A program made the translations under genes and the position numbers. The notes beneath the pieces are model-generated. The model was not told the origin of the DNA and did no database searches. It saw nothing but the letters and a program-made list of their open reading frames with translations. From Alteromonas sp. BL110 (GTDB taxonomy: Bacteria; Pseudomonadota; Gammaproteobacteria; Enterobacterales; Alteromonadaceae), in NCBI RefSeq assembly GCF_003443615.1, contig NZ_CP031967.1, positions 1,240,001-1,304,000 of the forward strand: a stretch of 64,000 nucleotides of DNA, written 5' to 3'. Below, piece after piece: positions 55,497 through 64,000 of the stretch (position 1 is the stretch's first letter; every line of letters starts with the position of its first letter).

Positions 55497-56534
55497 ATGA
55501 ATATCATTCGCCCTATCACGAAGGCCGACTATAACGCGCTTAAAGAAATCGCCGTCGAATCGGGTATTGGCTTTACGTCTTTACCTGTCAACGACGCGTT
55601 GCTGCAGCGTAAAATTGACCGTGCAGAAACCGCGTTTAACAAGCCAAACGTAACAGAACCTGGCGATGAGTCGTACTTGTTTGTAATGGAAGATACCACT
55701 ACCGGACAGGTAGTGGGCACGACAGGTATTGAAGCCGCAGTAGGCATAGATGATGCGTTTTATCATTATCACCTAAGCAAGGTTGTGCATGCCTCACGCG
55801 AACTGAACATTCACAACACGGTAGACATTCTAACGTTTTGTAATGACTACACAGGGGTTACTGAGATATGTACCCTGTTTCTTCGTGAACAAGCCCGCGG
55901 AGGCATTAACGGCCGCTTTCTTTCGAAGGTTCGATTCTTGTTCATGATGGAGCATCGCGAACGCTTCTCAGAGACAGTAATTGCTGAAATGCGCGGCGTA
56001 AGTGACGAAGAAGGGCGTTCACCGTTTTGGGAGTGGTTAGAAACCCACTTCTTCTCGATGGACTTCCCGACTGCCGACTACTTAACCGGCATTGGTAATA
56101 AAGTGTTTATTGCTGAACTTATGCCAAAGTACCCAATATACGTGAATCTGCTTAGCAAAGAAGCGCAAGAAGTCATTGGCGAAGTCCATGACAAAACACG
56201 CCCTGCACTTCAGCTTTTAGAAGAGGAAGGCTTTTCTTGCCGTGGCTACGTAGACATTTTCGACGCAGGCCCAACGGTAGAAGCAAACTTGAGCCACATC
56301 CGCACGGCTCAGTCGAGCTTAAAACTGCCTGTAGTCATTGACGATAGTGCAGCTGCTCAAGGGCAAACGCACTACATCATTAACACATCAGTATCTGATT
56401 TCCGTGCAGTCGCCACCGAGATGACGGTAAGCGAAGAAAAGCAAGTTGCTGTGCTATCTCGCCAGGCCGCTGCTGCATTGAATGTCGCAGAGGGTGAGCA
56501 CGTGCGTTTTGCCCCCGTTACATTCAGAGATTAA
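55497..56534 (+). CDS. astA: Arginine N-succinyltransferase
   Basis: First enzyme of the AST pathway: succinyl-CoA plus arginine gives N2-succinylarginine. 345 residues, the normal size. Begins [66 protein letters not shown] split over residues 120-145, and [23 protein letters not shown] near 195 are characteristic. It starts 20 bases after argD and ends 13 bases before astD. Confidence 0.96.
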   Translation: MNIIRPITKADYNALKEIAVESGIGFTSLPVNDALLQRKIDRAETAFNKPNVTEPGDESYLFVMEDTTTGQVVGTTGIEAAVGIDDAFYHYHLSKVVHASRELNIHNTVDILTFCNDYTGVTEICTLFLREQARGGINGRFLSKVRFLFMMEHRERFSETVIAEMRGVSDEEGRSPFWEWLETHFFSMDFPTADYLTGIGNKVFIAELMPKYPIYVNLLSKEAQEVIGEVHDKTRPALQLLEEEGFSCRGYVDIFDAGPTVEANLSHIRTAQSSLKLPVVIDDSAAAQGQTHYIINTSVSDFRAVATEMTVSEEKQVAVLSRQAAAALNVAEGEHVRFAPVTFRD

Positions 56535-56547
56535 AAGGACACCCACT

Positions 56548-58017
56548 ATGCTACATACACATTTTATCAACGGTGAATGGGTTGCCGGGCAAGGGCACGA
56601 CTTAACGTCAGTTGACCCTGCAAAAAACGAAGTGATTTGGGAAGGGAAGTCTGCGACTGCTTCTCAAATTGATGACGCCATTAACGCCGCTCGTTCTGCG
56701 CTTGTAGCCTGGAGCATGAAAACCGTTGAAGAGCGTCTTGAAATTATCAAGGTTTACGGCACTAAGCTAGAAGAAGCTAAAGCGCACCTGGCCAAAGTTA
56801 TGGCAAAAGAAACGGGCAAACCAGAATGGGAAACCGCTACTGAAGTGGGTGCCATGATGGGCAAAATCGGCATTTCTGAAAAAGCTTACTTTGAGCGCAC
56901 GGGCAACGTTGAAAACCCAATGCCAGTAGGTAAAGCATTCATTCGCCATAAACCTCACGGCGTTGTTGCTGTATTTGGCCCATACAACTTCCCTGGTCAC
57001 CTGCCAAACGGACACATTGTTCCAGCCCTTATTGCAGGAAACACAGTTGTGTTTAAACCAAGCGATTTGACGCCTATGGTTGCACAAGAAATGGTGAAAT
57101 TGTGGGACGCTGCTGGCCTGCCTGCGGGCGTACTTAACTTGGTACAAGGCGAAGTTGAAACAGGCAAAGCGTTGGCGTCGCACAACGACATCGATGGCCT
57201 TTTCTTCACAGGTAGCTCGCGTACAGGAAAAATTTTGCATGAGCAGTTCGCTGGACACCCGGGTAAAATCTTGGCCCTTGAAATGGGCGGCAACAACCCT
57301 CTTATCGTGAAAGACGTGGCGGATGTTGATGCAGCTGTACACGATATCGTACAGTCTGCTTTCATTACTTCAGGTCAGCGCTGTACGTGTGCACGTCGTC
57401 TATTTTTACCAGCTGGCGCTAAGGGCGACCAAATCCTTGCTCGCCTAATAGAAGTAACCAAAAACATTAAAGTTGGCGAATACGATGCTGAAGATCAGCC
57501 GTTTATGGGCGCAATGATCTCAAGTAATGCTGCTGCTCTAATGGTAAAAGCACAGCAAGAACTTGAAAACCTTGGTGGTAAAGTGCTGGTTCGCCTTGAA
57601 CAAAAAGACAAAACCAAAGGTTTTGCTACCCCAGGTATTATTGATGTTACCGACATGCTTGCTTCACTGCCAGACGAAGAACACTTTGGCCCACTGCTAA
57701 AAGTAATCCGCTACAGCGACTTTGATGCTGCTATTGAAGAAGCGAATAACACCAGCTTTGGCCTGTCAGCAGGCCTTCTAGGTGACAACGAAGAAGACTA
57801 CCGCTACTTCTTCGCGCGTATTCGTGCTGGCATCGTAAACTGGAACAGACCTATCACGGGTGCTAGCAGTGCTGCGCCGTTTGGCGGTGTGGGCGATAGT
57901 GGTAACCACAGAGCTTCCGCATTTTATGCCGCTGATTACTGTGCATACCCAGTTGCATCCGTAGAGCTTGATAAAGTCACTATGCCGGGCAAGTTAAGCC
58001 CTGGTTTGTCGATGTAA
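56548..58017 (+). CDS. astD: Succinylglutamate-semialdehyde dehydrogenase
   Basis: NAD-dependent fourth step of the AST pathway. 489 residues. [11 protein letters not shown] at the start, [18 protein letters not shown], the NAD-fold [11 protein letters not shown], catalytic Glu in [11 protein letters not shown], catalytic Cys in [14 protein letters not shown] 56548 has AAAGGA at good spacing; a longer frame inside astA is rejected. astB and astE are not in this window and must be elsewhere. Confidence 0.96.
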   Translation: MLHTHFINGEWVAGQGHDLTSVDPAKNEVIWEGKSATASQIDDAINAARSALVAWSMKTVEERLEIIKVYGTKLEEAKAHLAKVMAKETGKPEWETATEVGAMMGKIGISEKAYFERTGNVENPMPVGKAFIRHKPHGVVAVFGPYNFPGHLPNGHIVPALIAGNTVVFKPSDLTPMVAQEMVKLWDAAGLPAGVLNLVQGEVETGKALASHNDIDGLFFTGSSRTGKILHEQFAGHPGKILALEMGGNNPLIVKDVADVDAAVHDIVQSAFITSGQRCTCARRLFLPAGAKGDQILARLIEVTKNIKVGEYDAEDQPFMGAMISSNAAALMVKAQQELENLGGKVLVRLEQKDKTKGFATPGIIDVTDMLASLPDEEHFGPLLKVIRYSDFDAAIEEANNTSFGLSAGLLGDNEEDYRYFFARIRAGIVNWNRPITGASSAAPFGGVGDSGNHRASAFYAADYCAYPVASVELDKVTMPGKLSPGLSM

Positions 58018-58132
58018 CCTAAGCTTTTACAGCGTTCTAAAGGCCGATGTAGAGTGCGTCGGCCTATTAAGCACCAACCCTATACGAACTATTCATTTAG
58101 AAATAGTCGACGACAGAAAGGACCCTATCATC

Positions 58133-58939
58133 ATGCATAGCAACATCGATACGTTGTTTAGCAACATGTGGGACGATTACGTAACCATCACTCCTTCAGC
58201 GCATAAAATCCATGCACTTTTGGCGGGTGAGGAAAACACGAACGATATCGTTAACGACCATGTAGCTTTTAGAACTTTTGCTCTTGATAAAACCCGCTTA
58301 GACAAGCTTGCTGCGCACTTCTTAGCATTGGGTTATGAAGCGAAAGGCGACTATGACTTTGAAGCTAAAAAGCTCACTGCAAAGCACTTTGAGCACCCTG
58401 ACGATACTAAACCAAAAGTATTTATCAGCGAGCTTCGGGTAAACGAGCTTTCTGAGACGGCTCAAGCTATTATCAAAAAGATGGTAGAGCAAATGCCTGA
58501 ATCTGTAGTGGATGCTGATAACTTCTTGTACTCGGGTAAGCATTGGGACGTCACTAAAGTAGAGTACGACACACTGCTTAACGAGTCAGAATACGCGGCG
58601 TGGATGGCGGCATGGGGCTTTCGTGCTAACCACTTCACGGTAAGTGTTAATCACTTAACCACCACTGACGAGCTGTCCGACGTAAACACATTGCTTAAAG
58701 AAGCAGGCTTTGTGCTGAACACTTCGGGTGGTGAGATAAAAGGCGGTCCAGACGTATTTTTAGCCCAATCTTCAACTATGGCTGACCGTGCTGACGTAGC
58801 ATTTAGCGATGAAACTGTGGCTATTCCAAGCTGTTTTTACGAATTCGCACAACGCTATGAGATGCCCGACGGCAAGCTTTACAAAGGCTTTGTTGCTGCA
58901 TCGGCAGACAAGATCTTTGAAAGTACCAATGCTAAGTAA
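58133..58939 (+). CDS. DUF1338 domain protein (2-oxoadipate dioxygenase/decarboxylase-like)
   Basis: 268-residue protein with the vicinal-oxygen-chelate-type motifs of DUF1338: NDHVAFRTFALDK (probable metal His), WGFRANHFTVSVNHL (second His) and SCFYEFAQRYEMPDGKLYKGF (probable metal Glu). The family includes HglS/YdcJ, which turns 2-oxoadipate into D-2-hydroxyglutarate in lysine breakdown; this is the short form, about 60 percent of HglS length, so the substrate may differ. It follows astD by 115 bases on the same strand, and amino-acid catabolism is a reasonable setting. Confidence 0.85.
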   Translation: MHSNIDTLFSNMWDDYVTITPSAHKIHALLAGEENTNDIVNDHVAFRTFALDKTRLDKLAAHFLALGYEAKGDYDFEAKKLTAKHFEHPDDTKPKVFISELRVNELSETAQAIIKKMVEQMPESVVDADNFLYSGKHWDVTKVEYDTLLNESEYAAWMAAWGFRANHFTVSVNHLTTTDELSDVNTLLKEAGFVLNTSGGEIKGGPDVFLAQSSTMADRADVAFSDETVAIPSCFYEFAQRYEMPDGKLYKGFVAASADKIFESTNAK

Positions 58940-58957
58940 CGAGCTTGCTTAGTCATT

Positions 58958-58984
58958 AAAAAAAGCCCGTTAGGGCTTTTTTTT
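58958..58984. terminator. Bidirectional rho-independent terminator
   Basis: Seven A, GCCC-GTTA-GGGC, eight T. Serves the convergent DUF1338 gene (plus) and the GGDEF-EAL gene (minus). Confidence 0.9.
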
Positions 58985-59005
58985 GTTTAAGCTTAGCAAA
59001 AGACA

Positions 59006-61174
59006 TTACCGCTTAGGCTCAGTGGTATGTCTGGCAAGAAACTGATCGTAAGGCATAGGTTTATCAAAGTAAAACCCCTGCATTAACTTAATATCCGCTT
59101 GCTCCATAAAAGGCAAATAAGACTCTAACTCTACCCCTTCAGCCACTACATCTATTTGCAGACTCTTCAACATAGCTATCAGACCATTAAAAAGCGCGTT
59201 CGCTTTGCTATCTTGGTGAATACCTTGAATTAAGCTTTTATCTACCTTGACCACTTCAAACTGAAAACTCCTCAGGTAGCTAAGTGATGAGAAACCACTG
59301 CCAAAGTCATCTAAAGACAACCTAAACCCACTCTCTCTCAATGTATTTAATGCCCTTAGCGCTGACTTTTCGTCCCGTATAAACACTGACTCAGTGAGCT
59401 CTAGCTCTATAAACTCGGGAGATATGTTGTTGTCCAGACAAACGGAGGCTGCCTGGTCAGGGAATTCCGGGTCGAGCATTTGATTAGCACTAATATTAAC
59501 CGATAGCGGAATAGCTTCGCCTTGTTGCGACTCCATTATCGAAATATAGTCGCATGCGGCTTCTAACGCTTGTAGACCAATGGCGCTATCTAGCTTGTGC
59601 TCTTCTGCGATGGGTATAAATACTGCTGGCGATACAACACCGTGCAAGCCAGAAATCCAGCGGCATAGCACTTCACCACCTTTTAATACACCATTTAAGT
59701 CATATTTACCCTGAATATAAAAATCAAGGAGGTGGTTCTCTACAGCCTTGCGCAAGTCGTTTACCATACTGACCTGCTGCGTCATGCTCTCATAAAGCCC
59801 TGGCTCATAAACAAAGGTTTGCCCTTTCCCAAGCTCTTTTGCGCGATACATTGCCGCATCGGCACACTGCACTAAGCCTTCAATGTTAGCGCTGTGTTCT
59901 GGAAATTCAGCAATACCAATACTGGCCGACAGTCTGAGCTCCGTCCCTTTTACACCAATGGTGTCTTCTTCAATTTGGCTAATAAGCTCCTGTGAGCGTT
60001 CGCCAATTTCTTCAATATTTTGATTAGGCACCACGGCAATAAACTCATCACCGCCCCACCTACCAACTTCGCCAATAGGACCGAACATACCGGTAAGTAA
60101 TGCGCCTATGCGCTGCAGCTCTACATCCCCCCTTTCGTGCCCTGCGTTGTCATTTATGGCTTTAAATCCATCTAGGTCTATAAATACAAGAGAAAAAGGC
60201 TGCACTTTCTTCACTAAAGCTGCAATAGACTCACGTAGCGAGTTACGATTTGAAAGGCCTGTTAATTCGTCATGCAACGCGAGTTGACGAAGCTTCGCCT
60301 CGTTGCGCTTTCTATCGCTGATATCGCGCATAGTTGCGATTAAATAAGACGAGGTTTGTTGATAGGTTTCGAACAAAGCTACAGAAATATCTACCGCCTT
60401 TATCTCGCCGCTTTGTGTTTTGATCTTAGACTCAAATCGAACCTGTTTGTCGAGTGCCAGTTGAGCTTTGTCAACTTTCTCTGCGATAAATACTTGGTTA
60501 AAATCCAGCCCAATGCACTGCTCTTTAACCGAGGCAGCAATTAACCTTATAAAGGCATCATTACACTCTGTAATAGCGAGATCGGGAGAGAGGACTAACA
60601 TTGGCTCTCTTGAGCTAGCGAACGCAGAGGCCATTAAATGAAAAGATTGTTCGGCTTTGCGCTGCTGGGTAATATCTTTGGTGGTTCCCACAATGTGCAG
60701 TGCTTCACCCGCGCTTCCCCGCTCCAGTACACGACCGCGCAATCTTACCCATTGGTAGCTTTTTTCTAACATTAAACGAAAGGAAAATTCAACGCGATCG
60801 CGATTACCGTGAAGTGCCATAGTCCAGTGAAATTGAAGCCCTTCTAAATCGTCTTCATGTACCCGCTCGAGAAGCTGAATTAAGGTGCCCGACCACGTAG
60901 ACACGCTTTGTGAGTGAAGAGAAAACGAGCGAATCTCCATGACGTCGCTTTGCGCCTCCCAACTCCAAAATGACTCTTGTGATGCCCACAGGGCCAGTTC
61001 CAAGTCCTTTTGCGCACGTTGGCTTTTCTGTAAAGTAGCATATAAGCTTTGCGTCTTTTCTCTGAGCAACGTTTCTGCTTGCTCTCTGGCATTTCGCTCT
61101 CGTTTTAAACGACGCCCAATTAAAGCTGAAGCGTCATTATCGCCGGGCTTGCCATTCGATGTTTCATCTGACAT
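59006..61174 (-). CDS. PAS-PAS-GGDEF-EAL protein, H-NOX-associated c-di-GMP enzyme
   Basis: 722 residues, cytosolic (no membrane segment). N-terminal coiled coil (about 20-60), two PAS-like domains (about 60-170 and 175-285), GGDEF domain with intact GGDEF at 374-378, and an EAL domain with retained key residues (EVL in GGEVLCRW, NISAN, LELTES, LDDFGSG, VKVDKSL, AEGVELE, MQGFYFDKP). Both activities are thus possible on sequence. It lies directly behind an H-NOX gene; in such pairs (the HaCE type of Shewanella) nitric oxide on H-NOX switches the enzyme. ATG 61174 with GGGGGAT is preferred to TTG 61189, which would overlap the H-NOX stop. Confidence 0.9.
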   Translation of the reverse strand: MSDETSNGKPGDNDASALIGRRLKRERNAREQAETLLREKTQSLYATLQKSQRAQKDLELALWASQESFWSWEAQSDVMEIRSFSLHSQSVSTWSGTLIQLLERVHEDDLEGLQFHWTMALHGNRDRVEFSFRLMLEKSYQWVRLRGRVLERGSAGEALHIVGTTKDITQQRKAEQSFHLMASAFASSREPMLVLSPDLAITECNDAFIRLIAASVKEQCIGLDFNQVFIAEKVDKAQLALDKQVRFESKIKTQSGEIKAVDISVALFETYQQTSSYLIATMRDISDRKRNEAKLRQLALHDELTGLSNRNSLRESIAALVKKVQPFSLVFIDLDGFKAINDNAGHERGDVELQRIGALLTGMFGPIGEVGRWGGDEFIAVVPNQNIEEIGERSQELISQIEEDTIGVKGTELRLSASIGIAEFPEHSANIEGLVQCADAAMYRAKELGKGQTFVYEPGLYESMTQQVSMVNDLRKAVENHLLDFYIQGKYDLNGVLKGGEVLCRWISGLHGVVSPAVFIPIAEEHKLDSAIGLQALEAACDYISIMESQQGEAIPLSVNISANQMLDPEFPDQAASVCLDNNISPEFIELELTESVFIRDEKSALRALNTLRESGFRLSLDDFGSGFSSLSYLRSFQFEVVKVDKSLIQGIHQDSKANALFNGLIAMLKSLQIDVVAEGVELESYLPFMEQADIKLMQGFYFDKPMPYDQFLARHTTEPKR

Positions 61175-61185
61175 TACATCCCCCG

Positions 61186-61725
61186 TCAAACAACAAGAGA
61201 TATGCTAAATTCGTACGTGTAAGGCGTTTCTAGCTGATGGGTTTCCCTTTCAAGTTTGCAGTTGTAATGGGCTGCAGCGGCGTCCATCAAGCCCTCCGCT
61301 AAGGGGTATAACTCTCTTTCAGAGTAGTATTGTAGGCGCATGGAGGTGTCTGTGCGTGACAGCACTTTAAAACGGGGGAGATCTGCGTCAGGGTAAAGCT
61401 TTTTAACTTGGACATGAATATCGCCGTCCAAGTGTTCGAGCATGTCTAGCATGCTATTGGTATTGGCTAATACGTCACCGTGTACAGCGCCTAACTTACC
61501 AAATAAATAAAAACCAAAGTCGTATAAGAGTTCATTGGCAGATTTACCCGTTCTTTCCACCAGCACACCTACTAGGCGTTGCATCTGCTCGAACGGGTAA
61601 TAACCCACTGCGGTATAAGCTCCGTCGTTCTCTAACTCAGCTTCCATGATGACATCATCAGCGAACTCGGGAGATACCTTCTCCTCAAGCATATCGATTA
61701 ACGATGTAAAAACTATGCCTAACAT
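61186..61725 (-). CDS. H-NOX heme-based nitric oxide sensor
   Basis: 179-residue heme protein. Proximal His104 (DGDIH), Pro117 in the conserved DADLPRF, and the heme-propionate motif YxSxR as Tyr133, Ser135, Arg137 (LQYYSERELYPLAEGL) are all in place. N-terminal GIVFTSLIDMLEE fits the family. No distal-pocket Tyr can be assigned by eye, so O2 exclusion (NO-selective) is only typical of such facultative-aerobe members, not shown. Upstream of and probably co-transcribed with the GGDEF-EAL gene. Confidence 0.9.
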   Translation of the reverse strand: MLGIVFTSLIDMLEEKVSPEFADDVIMEAELENDGAYTAVGYYPFEQMQRLVGVLVERTGKSANELLYDFGFYLFGKLGAVHGDVLANTNSMLDMLEHLDGDIHVQVKKLYPDADLPRFKVLSRTDTSMRLQYYSERELYPLAEGLMDAAAAHYNCKLERETHQLETPYTYEFSISLVV

Positions 61726-61788
61726 GTAAATTCCTCATTCGTTCCTTTAATGAGTGTAGTTCACCTAAGCATAAGAACAACTTAAACT

Positions 61789-64000
61789 TTATGACAAATC
61801 TTCAGGTGCTTCGTTCTTATTTGGTAGCACAACTTCTACGCTATCAACCCGCTGTAACCCACGAGGCAATTTATTCCCCCTACGGCCTCTTTCCCCCTGA
61901 TAATGCGTAAGATCTTCAGCACTTAACGTCATGTTGCGTTTCCCTGCTCCAACCTTGATGGCTGCTCCGTCAGGCACAACGGTCAGTACTTTCACATACT
62001 CTTCACGGGACTGTGATTTTGCCGAAGGAATATTGATCAGCTTATTACCTTTTCCTTTGCCTAAACTTGGCAAGTCACGAAGCGGAAACATAAGCATGCG
62101 GCCTTCGTTAGAAATACTTAAACACCAATCAGAGTCAGGATTAGTCACAGGCATTGGTTTCATTACTTTCGCTGCTGTAGGTAAGGACAAGTAGGCTTTA
62201 CCCGCCTTATTCTTGCTAACCATGTCTTTAAATGTGCCAACGAAACCATAGCCCGCATCAGAACCTACCAAGAACTTACTTTCGTCTTGCGCCATAATGA
62301 CGTGCTGGAAGGATTCCCCACCAACAATACTGAAACGGCCGGTTAAAGGCTCGCCTTGGCTTCGTGCAGACGGAAGCCCGTGAGCATCGCACGAGAATGT
62401 TCTCCCTGAGCTATCCATAAATACCGCTGGCTGATTACTTTTGCCTTCGGCGCTAGATAAATAAGCATCACCCGCTTTATAACTGAGCCCTTCGGCATCA
62501 ATGTCGTGACCTTTTGCACAGCGTGCCCAGCCTTTTTCTGAAAGCACAACTGTAACTGATTCAGCAGGCACCAACTCTTTTTCAGACAGCGCTTTAGCTT
62601 CGCTACGCTCGACAATAGGTGAACGCCTGTCGTCACCGTATTTTTCGGCATCAGCAAGGATTTCTTTTTTAATGAGGGTTTTAAGGCGACGATCTGAACC
62701 AAGCAGTTGCTGTAGTTTGTCACGCTCGGCCGCTAGCTCATCCTGCTCACCCTTAATTTTCATTTCTTCTAATTTGGCTAAGTGGCGAAGTTTCAGTTCT
62801 AAAATGGCTTCAGCTTGTTTATCACTTAAACCAAAACGCGACATCAGCTCTGGCTTGGGTTTGTCGTAAGTACGAATGATCTCGATAACTTCATCGATAT
62901 TCAAAAACGCAATTAGCAAACCTTCTAGAATATGCAGGCGAGCTAGTACTTTATCTAAACGATACTGTAACCGACGCGTTACCGTATCTTTTCGATACTG
63001 TAACCACTCAGTCAAAATAGTACGCAAGTCTTTAACCTGAGGACGACCGTCCAGACCAATCATGTTCAGGTTAACTCGGTAGTTTTTCTCAAGGTCGGTA
63101 GTTGCAAACAGATGCTGCATTAATTGGGTAACGTCAATGCGATTTGAACGGGGAGTAATCACTAAGCGAGTCGGATTTTCGTGATCAGACTCATCACGAA
63201 GATCGCTTACCATTGGCAGCTTTTTCGCCTGCATTTGCGAAGCTATTTGTTCTAGAATCTTTGCGCCAGACGCCTGATGAGGTAGAGCGGTAATAACCAC
63301 ATCCCCATTTTCTTCGCCGTAGACAGCACGCATTTTTATTGAGCCTCGCCCCGTCTCATAAAGCTTTTTAATGTCGGCTTTTGGCGTAATAATTTCGGCT
63401 TCAGTTGGGTAGTCAGGCCCATTTACATGCTCTAAAACATCGCTGAGCTCTGCTTTACTGTTATCCAGTAACATAGCACACGCGTTAGCCAGCTCTCTTA
63501 CGTTATGGGGGGGTATATCGGTTGCCATACCCACTGCGATACCTGTCACACCGTTAAGTAAAATGTGCGGTAAACGGGCGGGTAGTACACTTGGCTCTTC
63601 TAACGTACCGTCAAAGTTAGGCACCCAGTCTACCGTGCCTTGGCCAAGCTCGTTTAGCAGCACTTCCGAGAAGCGGGAAAGCTTAGCTTCTGTATAACGC
63701 ATGGCTGCAAAGGATTTAGGATCATCCGGTGCGCCCCAGTTTCCCTGACCGTCAACCAAGGGATAGCGGTATGAGAAAGGCTGCGCCATAAGCACCATGG
63801 CTTCGTAGCAGGCAGAGTCACCGTGAGGGTGAAATTTACCCAGTACATCACCTACGGTTCTGGCAGACTTTTTATATTTTGCATTCGCGCTTAAGCCCAA
63901 ATCGGACATCGCGTAAATAATACGTCGCTGTACCGGCTTTAAACCATCTGAAATATGCGGAAGAGCACGGTCCATGATGACGTACATGGAATAGTTAAGA
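61789..64000 (-). CDS. parC: DNA topoisomerase IV subunit A (5' end beyond window)
   Basis: The 3' end is complete; the start lies past base 64000 (codons LNYS precede the first Met seen, as in full ParC). About 737 residues are visible. Breakage-reunion domain: [18 protein letters not shown], and quinolone-determining region [14 protein letters not shown] with Ser and Glu in the susceptible state, and [20 protein letters not shown]; the catalytic Tyr lies in [12 protein letters not shown]-terminal beta-pinwheel with [12 protein letters not shown]. Decatenates chromosomes with ParE. Confidence 0.97.
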   Translation of the reverse strand, partial: LNYSMYVIMDRALPHISDGLKPVQRRIIYAMSDLGLSANAKYKKSARTVGDVLGKFHPHGDSACYEAMVLMAQPFSYRYPLVDGQGNWGAPDDPKSFAAMRYTEAKLSRFSEVLLNELGQGTVDWVPNFDGTLEEPSVLPARLPHILLNGVTGIAVGMATDIPPHNVRELANACAMLLDNSKAELSDVLEHVNGPDYPTEAEIITPKADIKKLYETGRGSIKMRAVYGEENGDVVITALPHQASGAKILEQIASQMQAKKLPMVSDLRDESDHENPTRLVITPRSNRIDVTQLMQHLFATTDLEKNYRVNLNMIGLDGRPQVKDLRTILTEWLQYRKDTVTRRLQYRLDKVLARLHILEGLLIAFLNIDEVIEIIRTYDKPKPELMSRFGLSDKQAEAILELKLRHLAKLEEMKIKGEQDELAAERDKLQQLLGSDRRLKTLIKKEILADAEKYGDDRRSPIVERSEAKALSEKELVPAESVTVVLSEKGWARCAKGHDIDAEGLSYKAGDAYLSSAEGKSNQPAVFMDSSGRTFSCDAHGLPSARSQGEPLTGRFSIVGGESFQHVIMAQDESKFLVGSDAGYGFVGTFKDMVSKNKAGKAYLSLPTAAKVMKPMPVTNPDSDWCLSISNEGRMLMFPLRDLPSLGKGKGNKLINIPSAKSQSREEYVKVLTVVPDGAAIKVGAGKRNMTLSAEDLTHYQGERGRRGNKLPRGLQRVDSVEVVLPNKNEAPEDLS

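Noticed and set aside
56767..57342. Long open frame antisense to astD
   Set aside because: Lies wholly inside an intact astD; composition is a frame shadow (Cys/His/Phe-rich, no motifs), and no ribosome site.

Overview
The window looks like a chromosomal segment of a marine gammaproteobacterium of the Alteromonas type. The reasons are the pilMNOPQ-aroK-aroB-damX-dam-rpe-trpS order, a complete argCBFGH-argA cluster, the argD-astA-astD block, moderate base composition, and several two-domain c-di-GMP proteins. Nearly all of it is ordinary, intact chromosome. I saw no prophage, integrated plasmid, rRNA, tRNA or CRISPR array. The organism call is inferred from gene content only.

Layout. 1-2.2 kb: end of secB, gpsA, a small secreted His-rich protein, trmL. 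2.5-6.7 kb: a hydrolase and a CpxRA-like two-component system, with a divergent Spy/CpxP-like periplasmic chaperone. 6.7-9.8 kb: a flagellar outer-membrane pair (FlgT and an FlgH-family lipoprotein) divergent from an unrecognised Ser/Thr-rich protein. 9.8-17.7 kb: mgsA, then the arginine biosynthesis operon behind tandem ARG-box-like sites, a small leader ORF and a very strong terminator-like hairpin. 17.9-27.7 kb: an EAL phosphodiesterase, an alpha/beta hydrolase, a TetR-controlled redox pair, two small stress-type proteins, a catalase, and a decayed second copy of the hydrolase. 27.7-31.5 kb: a TPR protein and a PEP-CTERM surface protein. 31.5-36 kb: an orphan membrane-anchored protein, short dispersed repeats, a YghU-type GST, a lipoprotein and malic enzyme.

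36-47 kb: PBP1A, divergent from the type IV pilus alignment/secretin operon pilMNOPQ, followed by aroK, aroB, damX and dam. 48-53.7 kb: three small envelope genes, rpe, trpS, pabA and an HDOD protein. 54.2-59 kb: arginine catabolism (argD/astC, astA, astD) plus a DUF1338 protein. 59-64 kb: an H-NOX sensor with its c-di-GMP enzyme, and parC running off the window end.

Linked functions: arginine synthesis and arginine degradation both appear, each with a candidate ARG box. Envelope stress control (CpxRA) sits beside its likely targets. Two separate c-di-GMP enzymes are present, one probably gated by nitric oxide. The most interesting non-coding element is the argC leader (about 10.55-10.87 kb), which has the layout of a peptide-controlled attenuator in addition to ArgR-type operators.
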